Origin: Lentzea nigeriaca
GTDB taxonomy: Bacteria; Actinomycetota; Actinomycetes; Mycobacteriales; Pseudonocardiaceae
Reading direction: 5' to 3'
DNA length: 64,000 nt
Assembly: GCF_016907955.1 (NCBI RefSeq)
Contig: NZ_JAFBCX010000017.1
Span: 62,001-126,000, forward strand
Shown one piece after another: positions 42,363 through 51,382 of the stretch; the first letter of the stretch is position 1; each line of letters starts with the position of its first letter. The notes under the pieces are model-generated. The model had not been told where the DNA came from, did not search any database, and saw only the letters and a program-made list of their open reading frames with translations. The position numbers were made by a program, and so were the translations under genes.

Positions 42363-43387
42363 GTCCCGCTCCTGACATCCGAGAACTCGGGCACGACGCC
42401 CTGGCGCCAGCAGGCTTGGATGTTTCCACCCACCGTGGGCATGAGCGCGCCGAACGGCTCACGGTCGGGCCAGCCGTTGAACATGTCCTGAATCAACACG
42501 GTAAGCTTCTCGAAGTTCTCCGCCAGCACCCGCTGTGGTTCGGTGCCGACCAGGGTCGGGTCGGCGTGGTAGGTCTCGGGGGCCAGACCCGCGAGGAAGG
42601 CGTCGCGAATCGCGTTGAACTTCCGGAAATGACTGTCCGCCGCGTCGTAGCCGTCCGCTGTGTTCTGGTAGGGCAACGGAATGTCCTCGTCGACGTTGTT
42701 GCGACCCTCACCCTGCTCCGTGATCACGTCGATGAGCTCCAAAGCCTGGTTCAGCCCGGCCGGGCCGTCCTTGGTCACCGTGGTGTGGCTGAGGTTGCGG
42801 TAGAAGCTCGAAAAGTGGTCGGACTGGTTGTGGTTGCCGCGCACGTCGTCCGCGTGCTGCTGCATGCCGTACCGCAGCGCGATGTAGAAGTCACCGAGAG
42901 TGGCGTAGTGGTCCCGGTGCGGATCCAGCGGAGGCGGCTCGGACTCGGGCAACTCGATCAGGCACATCGTGCCGAGCCGGACGAGGTCCAGGCCGCCGAG
43001 CTGGGCATCGGGCTCGCCGTACTTCTTGACCGCCTTTTCGTCCAGCCAGAAGTCGAGGTGCGGAACACCGCCCGCCTTCGAGTAGTTGAACGGGCCGATC
43101 TCGAGCCGTTTCGTCGGCTGGAACGCGTTGTAGACGTTGGCCGCCAGCTCGGCGTGCATCATCTCCTGGTTGGCGACCGACCGGATCAGCCGGTAAACGG
43201 GATGGTTGATGTCCTTGATCGAGTACATCACCGTCAGGTAGTAGGGGATCGTCCAGATCTCCAGGTTCACGGCGTACTGCAGATGGGCGTGCACGTCCGC
43301 CAGAGTCCAGTGCGTCACCCGCTTGGGTCGTGGGGCGCGCACGAGGGGCGCCACCGCCGCCCGGTCCCTCCTCAACGAGTCCACCAC
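42359..43387 (-). CDS. ferritin-like protein with VioB/RebD-type iminophenylpyruvate dimer synthase domain
   Basis: A 342-residue ferritin-fold protein. The segment LQYAVNLEIWTIPYYLTVMY, then SVANQEMMHAELAANVYNAF, carries the Glu and ExxH ligands (EMMHAE) of the ferritin-like domain found in VioB, RebD and StaD, which couple two imine molecules. A second helix pair near GMQQHADDV may complete the site. GTG 43387 (followed by a second GTG) has GAGGTG upstream and lies 4 bp after the previous stop. Sitting directly before an amino-acid oxidase suggests it acts on the imine or 2-oxo product, or else protects against or uses H2O2; both are inference. Confidence 0.8.
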   Translation of the reverse strand: MVDSLRRDRAAVAPLVRAPRPKRVTHWTLADVHAHLQYAVNLEIWTIPYYLTVMYSIKDINHPVYRLIRSVANQEMMHAELAANVYNAFQPTKRLEIGPFNYSKAGGVPHLDFWLDEKAVKKYGEPDAQLGGLDLVRLGTMCLIELPESEPPPLDPHRDHYATLGDFYIALRYGMQQHADDVRGNHNQSDHFSSFYRNLSHTTVTKDGPAGLNQALELIDVITEQGEGRNNVDEDIPLPYQNTADGYDAADSHFRKFNAIRDAFLAGLAPETYHADPTLVGTEPQRVLAENFEKLTVLIQDMFNGWPDREPFGALMPTVGGNIQACWRQGVVPEFSDVRSGT

Positions 43388-43391
43388 AGCG

Positions 43392-44366
43392 CTACACCTC
43401 GCGCCTGGTGAGGACGTTGCACGTCGGGTGCGGGAAGGTGTACATCGTCCCGTTGATCGGGATGGTGAGCAGTATTCGTTGCGTGTACGCGAGGATGTCG
43501 TAGTCGGACCCGCCGTCGTACGACAGGAGCCAGTACTCCGCGCTGTAGCCGGCAAGTGCCGCCCTCCGCTTCTCGAAGGGAATGTTCACCACTTTCCCGC
43601 CGTGGTCCTCCGAGTCGACCCGGCAGTGGATGTAGTTGCTAACGGGATGGCCGGCGGCGGCCAGATCCTCGATCGCGTTCTGCAGAGGCAGGTGGATCTG
43701 CTCGGTCAGCATCGGGCTCGGGTTCTGGTAGTTGTCGGGAGCGTTCAGCTCATCGCGGTACGGACCGACGTCGATGCCCTCGGGGGTCGGCAGGACCGGC
43801 GCGGCGTCCGGGATCTTCGGCTCCCCGGTGGACACCGAGAAGCTTCCCAGCGCCAGGACCGACACCCCGTGCGGCACCGAGATCTGCTTACACATCGTTC
43901 GTTCCGGGGGCTGCGGCCGCGGTTTGCCCTTCTCGTAGGCCGGATCGTTCGGCGGGTAGGGATAGGGCCCGATCTGCTGCTTCTCGGTCGCGAGGTGCAG
44001 CCACGCCCCGTTCTCCTCGTGGACGATCGTGCCGATGCCGGGACCTTCCGCGAAACGGATCTGCTGGTCGTAGAACAGCACGTACGGGGTCTGCTGGTAG
44101 ACGCCGCCCCGGTTCGGTGCCGAGATCGGGCTGGCCACGGCTCCCGGCCCCTTGAACTCGATCGTCTCGTAGTACGTGAAGTTCTTGAGGATGTACCCCA
44201 GATCCATCCCGTGCTGCGGCGACTCCTGCGGCAGCACCATCACGTTGTACGAGTACGGGCTGTTCTTGTCGCCCTTGTTCGTACCAGGCAGGTTCTGGTT
44301 CGTCCACGTGCCGATGAGCTTCTGCTGGAAGATCGACAGTTCCGCGGTGTCCGCCTTACGTGGCAT
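43392..44366 (-). CDS. unknown protein leading the quinoprotein operon
   Basis: A 324-residue cytoplasmic-looking protein with LIGTWTNQNLPGT near the N-terminus and many beta-strand-like segments, such as LGYILKNFTYYETIEFKG and MCKQISVPHGVSVLALG. The start is reminiscent of nitrobindin/lipocalin-type heme or fatty-acid-binding barrels, but the protein is longer and I cannot assign it. GGAG precedes ATG 44366; an in-frame ATG at 44402 is less likely. It is co-transcribed with ferritin-like, LodA-like and LodB-like genes, so a role in oxidase maturation or product handling is plausible. Confidence 0.75.
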   Translation of the reverse strand: MPRKADTAELSIFQQKLIGTWTNQNLPGTNKGDKNSPYSYNVMVLPQESPQHGMDLGYILKNFTYYETIEFKGPGAVASPISAPNRGGVYQQTPYVLFYDQQIRFAEGPGIGTIVHEENGAWLHLATEKQQIGPYPYPPNDPAYEKGKPRPQPPERTMCKQISVPHGVSVLALGSFSVSTGEPKIPDAAPVLPTPEGIDVGPYRDELNAPDNYQNPSPMLTEQIHLPLQNAIEDLAAAGHPVSNYIHCRVDSEDHGGKVVNIPFEKRRAALAGYSAEYWLLSYDGGSDYDILAYTQRILLTIPINGTMYTFPHPTCNVLTRREV

Positions 44367-44959
44367 CAGATGCTCCAGTGCTTTCGTCGGAAATCGCGCC
44401 ACTCAGTGTCTGGCCGGCCCGTGTCGTCCACAATGGAATCGACCGGCCCTACCCGTCCGGGATCGGCCGTTCACCGTTCAGTGGCGCACCGCTGCTACGC
44501 GCCGGAAACACCCCTCAGACGAGGGGCTGTCCTACCGGGTTGTCGCCCGTCGCCTGAACCCACATCGTTACTCAGCGCGTTGTCCAACACGACCGAGTTC
44601 CCAGCGTGCCGCGACGCGGATCTGTTCAACCGTGCGAGACGTTCCTCTGGATATTGTGGATCGTCTGCGGCCAGCCGGTTTTGCCCGAACGTGACGTTGG
44701 TGCCGCTAGACGGTCCGAACGCGCTCTTCGCTCCAAAACCAGGGGCAGTGACGGACAAGCACACGTAGAAATCGTCTACAACCACCGCTGCCGACCAAGC
44801 AAAGGGCGGACATGAACTCCTCAAAAGCGTCGCCGGTTTCCCTTCCGCTCAGCAGACAGCTTCTTCTTCTCATCGTTGATCATCTGCGGAAGCATCACAA
44901 ATCGAATGTCGCGCGTCACCCAGAGGGCGAGCAGCGTTGGCCGCAGGAGTGCCCGCGGT

Positions 44960-45265
44960 GGTGAGCGACGGCGATCCGGAACACCTGGTGCACGCCTGGT
45001 CCGACGCCGACACCGTGGTGATCGTCGACGCCGTCCGCGCTTTCCCGCACAGCCCGGCCGTTGGTATCGCACAGAGCTGCCGCACACCATTCCGCTTGCC
45101 GGTCGCCGTGGACCGAGCGTTCCCGACGGAGTGCGGCTCGCTGACGAACTCGACCTGCGGCCCGAACACCTCGTGGTGTTCGGGATCGAAGTCGCCGGCA
45201 CCGGGTTCGACCCGGCAGTGGCGTCCGAAGTCGTCACCGCGATCGTGGCGGGCTCGGCTGATCGG
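44960..45265 (+). pseudogene. broken hydrogenase maturation protease (HycI/HupD-like)
   Basis: One frame carries DPEHLVHAWSDADTVVIVDA (44967-45045). After a frameshift, another carries VRLADELDLRPEHLVVFGIE, then VASEVVTAIVA (45110-45262). Together these match the core and C-terminus of the endopeptidase that processes [NiFe]-hydrogenase large subunits. The N-terminus and several parts are lost. It suggests a hydrogenase locus once lay here. 44367-44959 shows no other gene. Confidence 0.6.
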
Positions 45266-45268
45266 CGT

Positions 45269-46327
45269 TCACACCACCCGGCGCACACCCGGGATTCGCG
45301 TCACGAAGTAGCCGACGACGAAGCACAACGGCACTCCGACCACCGCGACCAGCACGAACTTCGCCTCCGGCGGCCAGGGAAGCGGCCGGGCGGCGAGCGA
45401 CAACAGCACCAGGACGGTCGGATGCAGCACGTAGGCCGCGTAGGAACCTCGTCCGGCACGAACCGTCACCTCGCCCGCCACGCCGTTCCACCGCGAGGAG
45501 AACCACCGCACCAGCCAGACCGACCCGAGGACCGCGATCACGCCGTCCAGCAGGGCGAAAGCCACCACGCTCCAGTGCCATCCCCCGATGATCGCTCGCG
45601 GCCCGTCGTCGGTCAGCGTCAGCGCCCACGTGCCGCTCAGCGCGATGATCGCGGCCAACGCCACCCGTCCGCAGGCGCCGGAGAATCGCCGCGGCACGTC
45701 GTCCAGGTCCACCATCGCGCCGAGCACGAACATCCCCGCGGCTTGCGTCCAGTGCGCCAGCTGCAGGTTCCACAACGTCGGAGTGGCGTAGCCCACCCAC
45801 TGCCACAACACCAGGTCCGCCACCGCGATCAGCGCGGCAACCGCCACGACGACCCGCACGCCGCTCTTCCCGTGCGGCAGCGGTACCACCGCGTACAGCG
45901 TGGAGAACACCAGCAGGGCGACCACGAACCACATCGGACCGAAGTCGCGCTCGCCGAACGGGTCGGCGAGGTGGCTTCCCAGCGTTCTCCCGGTGCCGCC
46001 CAGCCAGTCGGTGAACGGATCGACCAGCAGCAAGAACACCAACGCCGGTACACCGAGCCGAAGCACCCGTGATCGCACGAACGACGCGGCACCGTGCCGG
46101 GAGACCGAGATCCGCGCGAGCCAGCCCGAGATCAGGAACAGCGGCGCGAGGCCGTAGACCGCCCCGAGCGCCAGTGGCAGGGCGGCGACGTCCGTCACGA
46201 CAGAGGAAGTCGTCCGCTCCTCGTAGTACCACCCCGCCAAGTCCGACAAGTACGCGGTGGCCACGTGCACGACGACCACGCCGGCGATGACCGTGATCCT
46301 CAGCCGGTCGATCCAGGCCAGCCGCAT
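45269..46327 (-). CDS. acyltransferase 3 (OafA/YrhL-like) membrane protein
   Basis: A 352-residue membrane protein with about ten hydrophobic segments. It starts WIDRLRITVIAGVVVVHVAT with the conserved Arg-x10-His pattern of the acyltransferase-3 family, followed by FLISGWLARIS and GPMWFVVALLVFS. These enzymes transfer acetyl or other acyl groups to sugars, lipids or antibiotics at the membrane. A start with no strong ribosome-binding site at ATG 46327. Its 3' end touches the hydrogenase protease remnant. Confidence 0.87.
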   Translation of the reverse strand: MRLAWIDRLRITVIAGVVVVHVATAYLSDLAGWYYEERTTSSVVTDVAALPLALGAVYGLAPLFLISGWLARISVSRHGAASFVRSRVLRLGVPALVFLLLVDPFTDWLGGTGRTLGSHLADPFGERDFGPMWFVVALLVFSTLYAVVPLPHGKSGVRVVVAVAALIAVADLVLWQWVGYATPTLWNLQLAHWTQAAGMFVLGAMVDLDDVPRRFSGACGRVALAAIIALSGTWALTLTDDGPRAIIGGWHWSVVAFALLDGVIAVLGSVWLVRWFSSRWNGVAGEVTVRAGRGSYAAYVLHPTVLVLLSLAARPLPWPPEAKFVLVAVVGVPLCFVVGYFVTRIPGVRRVV

Positions 46328-46380
46328 GATCAGGTCCGGCGTAGCGGCATGCGGCAGGGCCGTACGGTTCGCCAGGACGC

Positions 46381-46461
46381 CGCCTCTTCAACCGCTGCCG
46401 ACTGCTCACAGAGGACCTGGGGCCGGATCTCGTCTCGCTGCACGAGCTGAATGAGCTGCAT
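46381..46461 (-). pseudogene. N-terminal remnant of a GyrI-like effector-binding protein
   Basis: Reads MQLIQLVQRDEIRPQVLCEQ, then SAAVEEA. It resembles the start of the intact GyrI-like protein at 57133-57618 (MQRYDIQPQILAEQPTAV). It ends abruptly. Confidence 0.45.
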
Positions 46462-46812
46462 GACCGGAGGGTCCGCTGCCACCCGCCCGTGCCGACAGGG
46501 GCGTAGGGACCGGCGGCGGCGACTTCGGTCCTCGCCGGAACAGGACCTCCAGCCCGGTTCCGCGCGGCTGCGGCCAGCGGTTGTCGTCCGGGTGGTCGCC
46601 GGTGCCGGTGCCGTCGTCGGCGTGGCCGTGCTCGTGGTCGCGGTCGGGCCCGTGCTGGTGCCCGTGGCCGTCTGAGTGATCGAGGTGCTCGGTGGGTGTT
46701 TCGACGAGCTGTACGGGTACGTCGCTCGCGTCGGCGTGCCGACCGGGTCACCGCAGCTCGCGCATCCCGGCGGCCTCCAGGCCTTGCGGCCAGGACGTTG
46801 CACCCAGGCCGC

Positions 46813-46980
46813 CACGAGGGCCTGACCGAGGCGTACGAGGTCGTCTTCGCGTGGCTCCACGGGCATGGCAACCACCAGGCGGGGCCGCTTCGGGAGCGGT
46901 ACCTCGCCGGGCCGGACACTGTTTCGGACCCCGCGGACCACCTCACCGAGATCGTCCTACCGGTGCGCGGCGGCGCCTGA
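46813..46980 (+). pseudogene. C-terminal remnant of a GyrI-like/effector-binding-domain protein
   Basis: Reads HEGLTEAYEVVFAWLHGHG, then GPLRERYLAGPDTVSDPADH and TEIVLPV. This matches the end of GyrI-like effector-binding domains (RxxYLxDPxxxxDPAxLxTEIxxPV). No start or N-terminal half is on this strand. 46462-46812 is His/Thr-rich in one frame (DGHGHQHGPDRDHEHGHADD on the minus strand) but I cannot identify a gene. Confidence 0.6.
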
Positions 46981-47027
46981 GGTGCCGTGCATCCACTGTG
47001 CACGTTGACAGAAGTTGATCAGAGTCG

Positions 47028-47621
47028 TCAGCGCGACGTCCAGTCGGGCGCGATCCGCTCCCACTCCCCTGCCCAGCGGCGCAGGCGAATCCTCTTGTGG
47101 GTGAACCGCACCGCCAGGTACAGCAGGCTCATGGCGGCCGCCACCGCGGTCCACAGCAGCACCGCGACCGCGACCGCGGTGGAAGCGGCACCTCCGCCCG
47201 TGAGGGGTGGCTTGGCCACATCACCGTTCTGGTCGACCCAGATCCGGACCGTGGTACCGACCTGGGCGTCGTAGTTCGCCGGCACCGCACCGTGGCGCTC
47301 CGCGCCGTCGGCAGCTCGCCACCTGGCCGGCACGAGCGGGGACTCGACCACTCCGCCGCGTTCGGCGGTCCAGGTCGACGGCGGGGCGTCCTCGATCAGC
47401 ACCGCCTCGATGCGGTGCCGGGTCTGTTGTTCGCTCGCCACCTGACTTCGCTGCGTCGCGTACAGCTCCGATCCGGTCGCCGCGGCAACCGGCGCGGCGA
47501 GCAACGCGACCAGCACGGCGATCACGAGCACCGCGCCTTCGAGCCGATCGCCCGCCGTGGCGAGCTCGTTGCGGCCGGGAAACGCCTGACGAGCCAACCG
47601 GGAGATCGGCTTCGTGTCCAT
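47028..47621 (-). CDS. Rv1733c-like membrane protein
   Basis: A 197-residue protein with two membrane segments: GAVLVIAVLVALLAAPVAAA (about residues 29-48) and VAVAVLLWTAVAAAMSLLYL (about residues 148-167). The extracytoplasmic domain between them contains VRIWVDQNGDVAKPPLT. This two-TM layout and the RLEG..L start are those of the Mycobacterium tuberculosis Rv1733c family, a DosR dormancy-regulon antigen of unknown function. GGAGGTGG precedes ATG 47621. GGGCCCTTCGTC lies 48-59 bp upstream. It sits directly downstream of the ATPase operon on the same strand. Confidence 0.85.
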   Translation of the reverse strand: MDTKPISRLARQAFPGRNELATAGDRLEGAVLVIAVLVALLAAPVAAATGSELYATQRSQVASEQQTRHRIEAVLIEDAPPSTWTAERGGVVESPLVPARWRAADGAERHGAVPANYDAQVGTTVRIWVDQNGDVAKPPLTGGGAASTAVAVAVLLWTAVAAAMSLLYLAVRFTHKRIRLRRWAGEWERIAPDWTSR

Positions 47622-47668
47622 GGTCCACCTCCGCCGTCAAGGTTTCCTCGCCGCGGGCACGCCCCCCA

Positions 47669-47680
47669 GGGCCCTTCGTC
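47669..47680. promoter_or_regulatory. candidate DosR-type box GGGCCCTTCGTC
   Basis: Lies between the ATPase D-subunit gene and the Rv1733c-like gene. It matches GGGACCTTCGTC at 57089 in all but one base and is one of several such boxes in this block. Confidence 0.45.
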
Positions 47681-47703
47681 GTCGTCTCGATGAGACCGTG
47701 GGC

Positions 47704-48315
47704 TCATGGCAGGTGGGGTCCGGCCGCCCACCGGTGCCGGACACCCTCCGCGCGTTCCCGTTCCTCCAACTCGAGCTCGATGCGGACAAGCGCGTCGCAC
47801 AGCAGGGGAACCCAATGCCGCCGCAGCACCCGCACGCGTTGCCGGGTCGCGTCGGCCTCGGTGGACACCAGCCGCAGTGCGGCAACGGCCACAGCGTGCT
47901 GGACGGCCGCTTCGAGCGCCCTGCGTTGTTCCTGCGCCGCGCGGGTGATCGCCGTGCCACCGGGCAGGGTGGACTCCGAGTCGGGTGGGGGTGCGCACGT
48001 CGCCGCGGCGGGATAGCGCACGCCCAGCGTCGTGGTCCACGAGACGGTGACCTCCGCTTCGGCGGAGCTGCCCGCCAGGCGGATGCCGCGCCTGCCTCCC
48101 ACCAGCGCGCCGCGCAGCGTCCAGGTGCGCGCTTCGGCGAGGCGGGCGCGCCACTCCTCGCCGCTGCGGCCGACGACGGCTTCGAGCCGTCGTTGTTCCG
48201 CGTGCAACGCCCGCAGCTTCTGTTCCAGCAACTCGGCCGCGCGCTCCGCGCCGGTCAGGCGGCGGCGCAGCCACGAGCGGCCGGAGCGGCCAGGCGGTAC
48301 CCGGATCGCGGTCAT
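47704..48315 (-). CDS. atpD (V-type; ntpD): V/A-type ATPase subunit D
   Basis: A 203-residue subunit D, the central rotor shaft of V/A-ATPases. N- and C-terminal long coiled-coil helices (LLEQKLRALHAEQRRLEAVV and LVSTEADATRQRVRVLRRHW) flank a short central region, as in the family (about 200-220 residues). The ATG overlaps the B-subunit stop (ATGA). Last gene of the nine-gene operon 55072-47704. Confidence 0.9.
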   Translation of the reverse strand: MTAIRVPPGRSGRSWLRRRLTGAERAAELLEQKLRALHAEQRRLEAVVGRSGEEWRARLAEARTWTLRGALVGGRRGIRLAGSSAEAEVTVSWTTTLGVRYPAAATCAPPPDSESTLPGGTAITRAAQEQRRALEAAVQHAVAVAALRLVSTEADATRQRVRVLRRHWVPLLCDALVRIELELEERERAEGVRHRWAAGPHLP

Positions 48316-49673
48316 CGCTGCTCCAGCAGGGCGGTGGGCAGCATCGCGAGTTCGGAGCGAGGCAGCCGCAACAGCACGCGCCACGCCCGCTCCAGCGTGT
48401 CGTCCAACGAGCGGGTCTCCCCGCGGCGCTGGCCGAGCAGCTCGCCGCGGAACGCCTCCTCGAACTCCAGATACGCCCGGTCGGTGCGGCTCAGTCCGCT
48501 CAAGCCGATCAGTTCGGCGAGGTCGCGAACCTGCTGTGCCCGAGCGAGGGCGGCCAGCAGCTGCGCGGCGACGTCGAGGTGGTCCGCGCGCGTGCGGCCG
48601 GCGCCCGCGCCGTTGCGCATCAGCCTCGACAACGACGCGAGCGGGGCGACCGGCGGGTACACGCCGCGCGCGTGCGCCTCGGCGGAGAACACGATCTGTC
48701 CCTCGGTGATGTAGCCGGTGAGATCGGGCACGGGGTGCGTGATGTCGCCGCCCGGCATGGTGAGCACCGGCAGCACCGTCACCGATCCCGGCCTGCCGCG
48801 GATCCGGCCGCAGCGCTCGAACAGCGAGGCGAGGTCGCTGTAGAGGTAGCCGGGGTACGACCGTCTGGCCGGGATCTCGCCGCGCGCCGCAGACACCTCG
48901 CGCAACGCTTCGGCGTAGCTGGTCATGTCGGTCATCACCACCAGCACGTGCCTGCCGCCGCGGAACGCCAGTTCCTCGGCGACGGTCAGTGCGATCCGCG
49001 GGGTCAGGATGCGTTCGACGACCGGGTCGTCCGCGGTGTTGAGCAGCAGCACCAGTTCTCCCGCGGCTGAGCGCTCCTCCAGCGCGTCTCGTGCGAACGC
49101 GGCGTCGGCGTGGGTGAGGCCGATGCCGGCGAAAACCACGCAGAACTGTGCTCCCCCTACTGTGGATTGTGCGGCGATCTGCGTCGCGAGCTCCAGGTGC
49201 GGCAGTCCCGGCAGGGAGAACAGCGGCAGTTTCTGGCCGCGCACCAGCGTGGTCAGCGCGTCGATCGCCGACACACCGGTGAGCACGGGCTCCGCGGGCG
49301 GTTCGCGCCAGGTCGGGTTCAGCGGGGCTCCGGTCACCGGCTCGCGGCGTGTGCCGAACACCGGCGGACCGCCGTCGATCGGCTGGCCGCGGCCGCCGCA
49401 CACCCGGCCGAGCCACCCGGTGCCGACCGGAATGCCGAACGGGCTGCCGGTGAACTCCAGCGCCGTGCCCGCGCAGCTCATCCCGGCGGTGCCCTCCAGC
49501 ACCTGCACGACGGCGAGGTCGTGGTCGACCTCGAGCACCAGACCGTGCCGCAGCTCACCGGAGGACAGCCTGATGCGCACGAACTCGTCCCAGCCGACGC
49601 CCGTGACATCCGCGACCACCACCAGCGGTCCGCGCAGTTCCCGCACCCCGGTGAACTCGACCCCTCCTGTCAC
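48312..49673 (-). CDS. atpB (V-type; ntpB): V/A-type ATPase subunit B (non-catalytic)
   Basis: A 453-residue non-catalytic nucleotide-binding subunit. It shows GTGWLGRVCGGRGQPIDGGP, SAIDALTTLVRGQKLPLFSL (no Walker A, as expected for B), MTDMTSYAEALREVSAARGE and PGYLYSDLASLFERCGR, all diagnostic. The GTG overlaps the A-subunit stop and follows GGAGG. It forms the A3B3 hexamer with the next subunit upstream. Confidence 0.95.
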   Translation of the reverse strand: MTGGVEFTGVRELRGPLVVVADVTGVGWDEFVRIRLSSGELRHGLVLEVDHDLAVVQVLEGTAGMSCAGTALEFTGSPFGIPVGTGWLGRVCGGRGQPIDGGPPVFGTRREPVTGAPLNPTWREPPAEPVLTGVSAIDALTTLVRGQKLPLFSLPGLPHLELATQIAAQSTVGGAQFCVVFAGIGLTHADAAFARDALEERSAAGELVLLLNTADDPVVERILTPRIALTVAEELAFRGGRHVLVVMTDMTSYAEALREVSAARGEIPARRSYPGYLYSDLASLFERCGRIRGRPGSVTVLPVLTMPGGDITHPVPDLTGYITEGQIVFSAEAHARGVYPPVAPLASLSRLMRNGAGAGRTRADHLDVAAQLLAALARAQQVRDLAELIGLSGLSRTDRAYLEFEEAFRGELLGQRRGETRSLDDTLERAWRVLLRLPRSELAMLPTALLEQR

Positions 49674-51382
49674 GTCAGCCTCCGCAACCCGGCCAGCACC
49701 GCGTCCCGGCTCCGGCCGATCAGCTCGACGTCCCGCGGCCCGGCCCGCTCGCGCAGCCGAACCAGCTCGGTGAAGTCGAACTCCTCGACGTCCTCGACGG
49801 CGACGCCCGCGCCGACCAACCGGCGGCACTCGTCCACCACCGCGAGCACGGCCTCGACGAGTGCCGCGGCTTTCTCGTCACCACCTGAAGCATCCACTGT
49901 GGACAGTGCGCTCTGCTGGAGGACACCGTCGCGCAGAAGCCGCCCGCCGAGCAGCACGACCCGTTCGGGGGCCGAGAGCGTGGCGGCACCGACCAGCTCG
50001 GCGAGTGCGGCGAGCCGGTCGGCCTCGGCCAGCAGCGCGATCACGCGGTCGCGCCGCGCCGGCCAGTTCGGGTCGTTCTCGCGCACGTGGTGGCTGCCGA
50101 TCGCGGGCGCGTCCCTGGAGAACGACGAGGACCACGACACCGCCGGGTAGTGCCGGGAATAGGCGAGGTCGCGGTCGAGCGTCCACCTTGCGCGCACGAA
50201 CCGTTCGGTGTGCGCGGTGACCGGCTCGGTCATGTCCCCGCCCGGTGGCGACACGGCGCCGATGATCGTGACCGAGCCGCTGGATCCGCCGAGCGTCTCC
50301 ACAGAGCCGGCGCGTTCGTAGAACGCCGCGAGCGCCGAGGCGAGGTCGGCGGGATACCCCTCCTCGGCCGGCAGCGCCCCGGTCCGGGAGGCGAACTCGC
50401 GCAACGCCTCCGCCCAGCGCGACGTGGAGTCGGCGATGACGACCGCGTGATAGCCCATGTCGCGGTAGAACTCCGCCACGGCGACGCCGGTGTAGATGCT
50501 TGCCTCGCGCGCCATCATCGGCATGTTGGAGGTGTTGGCGATGACGACGGTGCGGTCGGCCAGCCGCCCGCCCGTGCGCGGATCCGTGAGCTCGAACAGC
50601 TCCGCGACGACCTCGGCGAGCTCGTTGCCGCGTTCACCGCATCCGATGTAGACGATCACGTCCGCGTCGCACCACTTGGCGAGTTGTTGCAGCAGCACGG
50701 TCTTCCCGGTGCCGAAGCCGCCCGGCACGGCGGCGGCACTGCCGCGTGCGATGGGGAACAGCAGGTCCACCACGCGCTGACCGGTGCGCAGCGGCTCGAC
50801 CGCGGTCCGGCGAACCCGGTACGGCCGCGGCACCCGCACGGGCCAGTCCGCGCACAGGCCGACCGGCACGCCGCCCACGGTCGCGATCACCGCGTCGGCC
50901 GCGCATTTCCCGTCCGCCAAGCACTCCACGACACCCGACGTGCCCGGCGGTACGAGCACGCGATGCTCCAACGCACCGGCGTCGGCGACCACGCCGAGCA
51001 ACTGCCCAGGCCGCACCGCATCACCCTCGCTCACCCGCGCCTCGAAGTACCACGCCTGGTCGCCGTCCTTGATCGCCGCGCCCGGCCGGAGAAAGGCGGG
51101 GGCCGACGACAACGGGCGCAGCAGTCCGTCGAACACCCTGCCGAGCAGGCCGGGGCCGAGCCGCACCGACAACGGCCTGCCCGCGGGCACGGCCGCGGCA
51201 CCGGGGCCGAGCCCGCCCGTGTACTCGTAGGCCTGCAGGCTCACCAGACCGTCCCGAATCGCCACGACCTCACCAGGTATGGCCGACGGGCCGAGCGTGA
51301 CCAGGTCGTGCATCGCCACCGGGCCGATGTCGCGCACCTCGACGAGCGGCCCGGCCACCCGGACGACCCGGCCCGCGGTCAC
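49670..51382 (-). CDS. atpA (V-type; ntpA): V/A-type ATPase subunit A (catalytic)
   Basis: A 570-residue catalytic subunit. The Walker A is GGFGTGKT (residues 221-228), the catalytic Glu is in GCGERGNEL, and the Walker B/sensor region is VIADSTSRWAEALREFASR. The non-homologous insert of V-type A subunits (residues about 110-180) is present, which separates it from F-type beta. GTG 51382 overlaps the E-subunit stop. It hydrolyses or makes ATP coupled to ion flow. Confidence 0.96.
   Translation of the reverse strand: MTAGRVVRVAGPLVEVRDIGPVAMHDLVTLGPSAIPGEVVAIRDGLVSLQAYEYTGGLGPGAAAVPAGRPLSVRLGPGLLGRVFDGLLRPLSSAPAFLRPGAAIKDGDQAWYFEARVSEGDAVRPGQLLGVVADAGALEHRVLVPPGTSGVVECLADGKCAADAVIATVGGVPVGLCADWPVRVPRPYRVRRTAVEPLRTGQRVVDLLFPIARGSAAAVPGGFGTGKTVLLQQLAKWCDADVIVYIGCGERGNELAEVVAELFELTDPRTGGRLADRTVVIANTSNMPMMAREASIYTGVAVAEFYRDMGYHAVVIADSTSRWAEALREFASRTGALPAEEGYPADLASALAAFYERAGSVETLGGSSGSVTIIGAVSPPGGDMTEPVTAHTERFVRARWTLDRDLAYSRHYPAVSWSSSFSRDAPAIGSHHVRENDPNWPARRDRVIALLAEADRLAALAELVGAATLSAPERVVLLGGRLLRDGVLQQSALSTVDASGGDEKAAALVEAVLAVVDECRRLVGAGVAVEDVEEFDFTELVRLRERAGPRDVELIGRSRDAVLAGLRRLT

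Noticed and set aside
39144..44366. Operon as a full violacein/indolocarbazole biosynthetic cluster
   Set aside because: Only the ferritin-like domain is shared; no VioA/RebO-type flavin oxidase, VioE, chromopyrrolate P450 or halogenase is present in the window.
46540..46680. His-rich minus-strand stretch as a metal chaperone (HypB/ZnuA-like) gene
   Set aside because: Only a short His/Asp-rich run with no start, GTPase or transporter motif; low-complexity GC-rich DNA can produce it.
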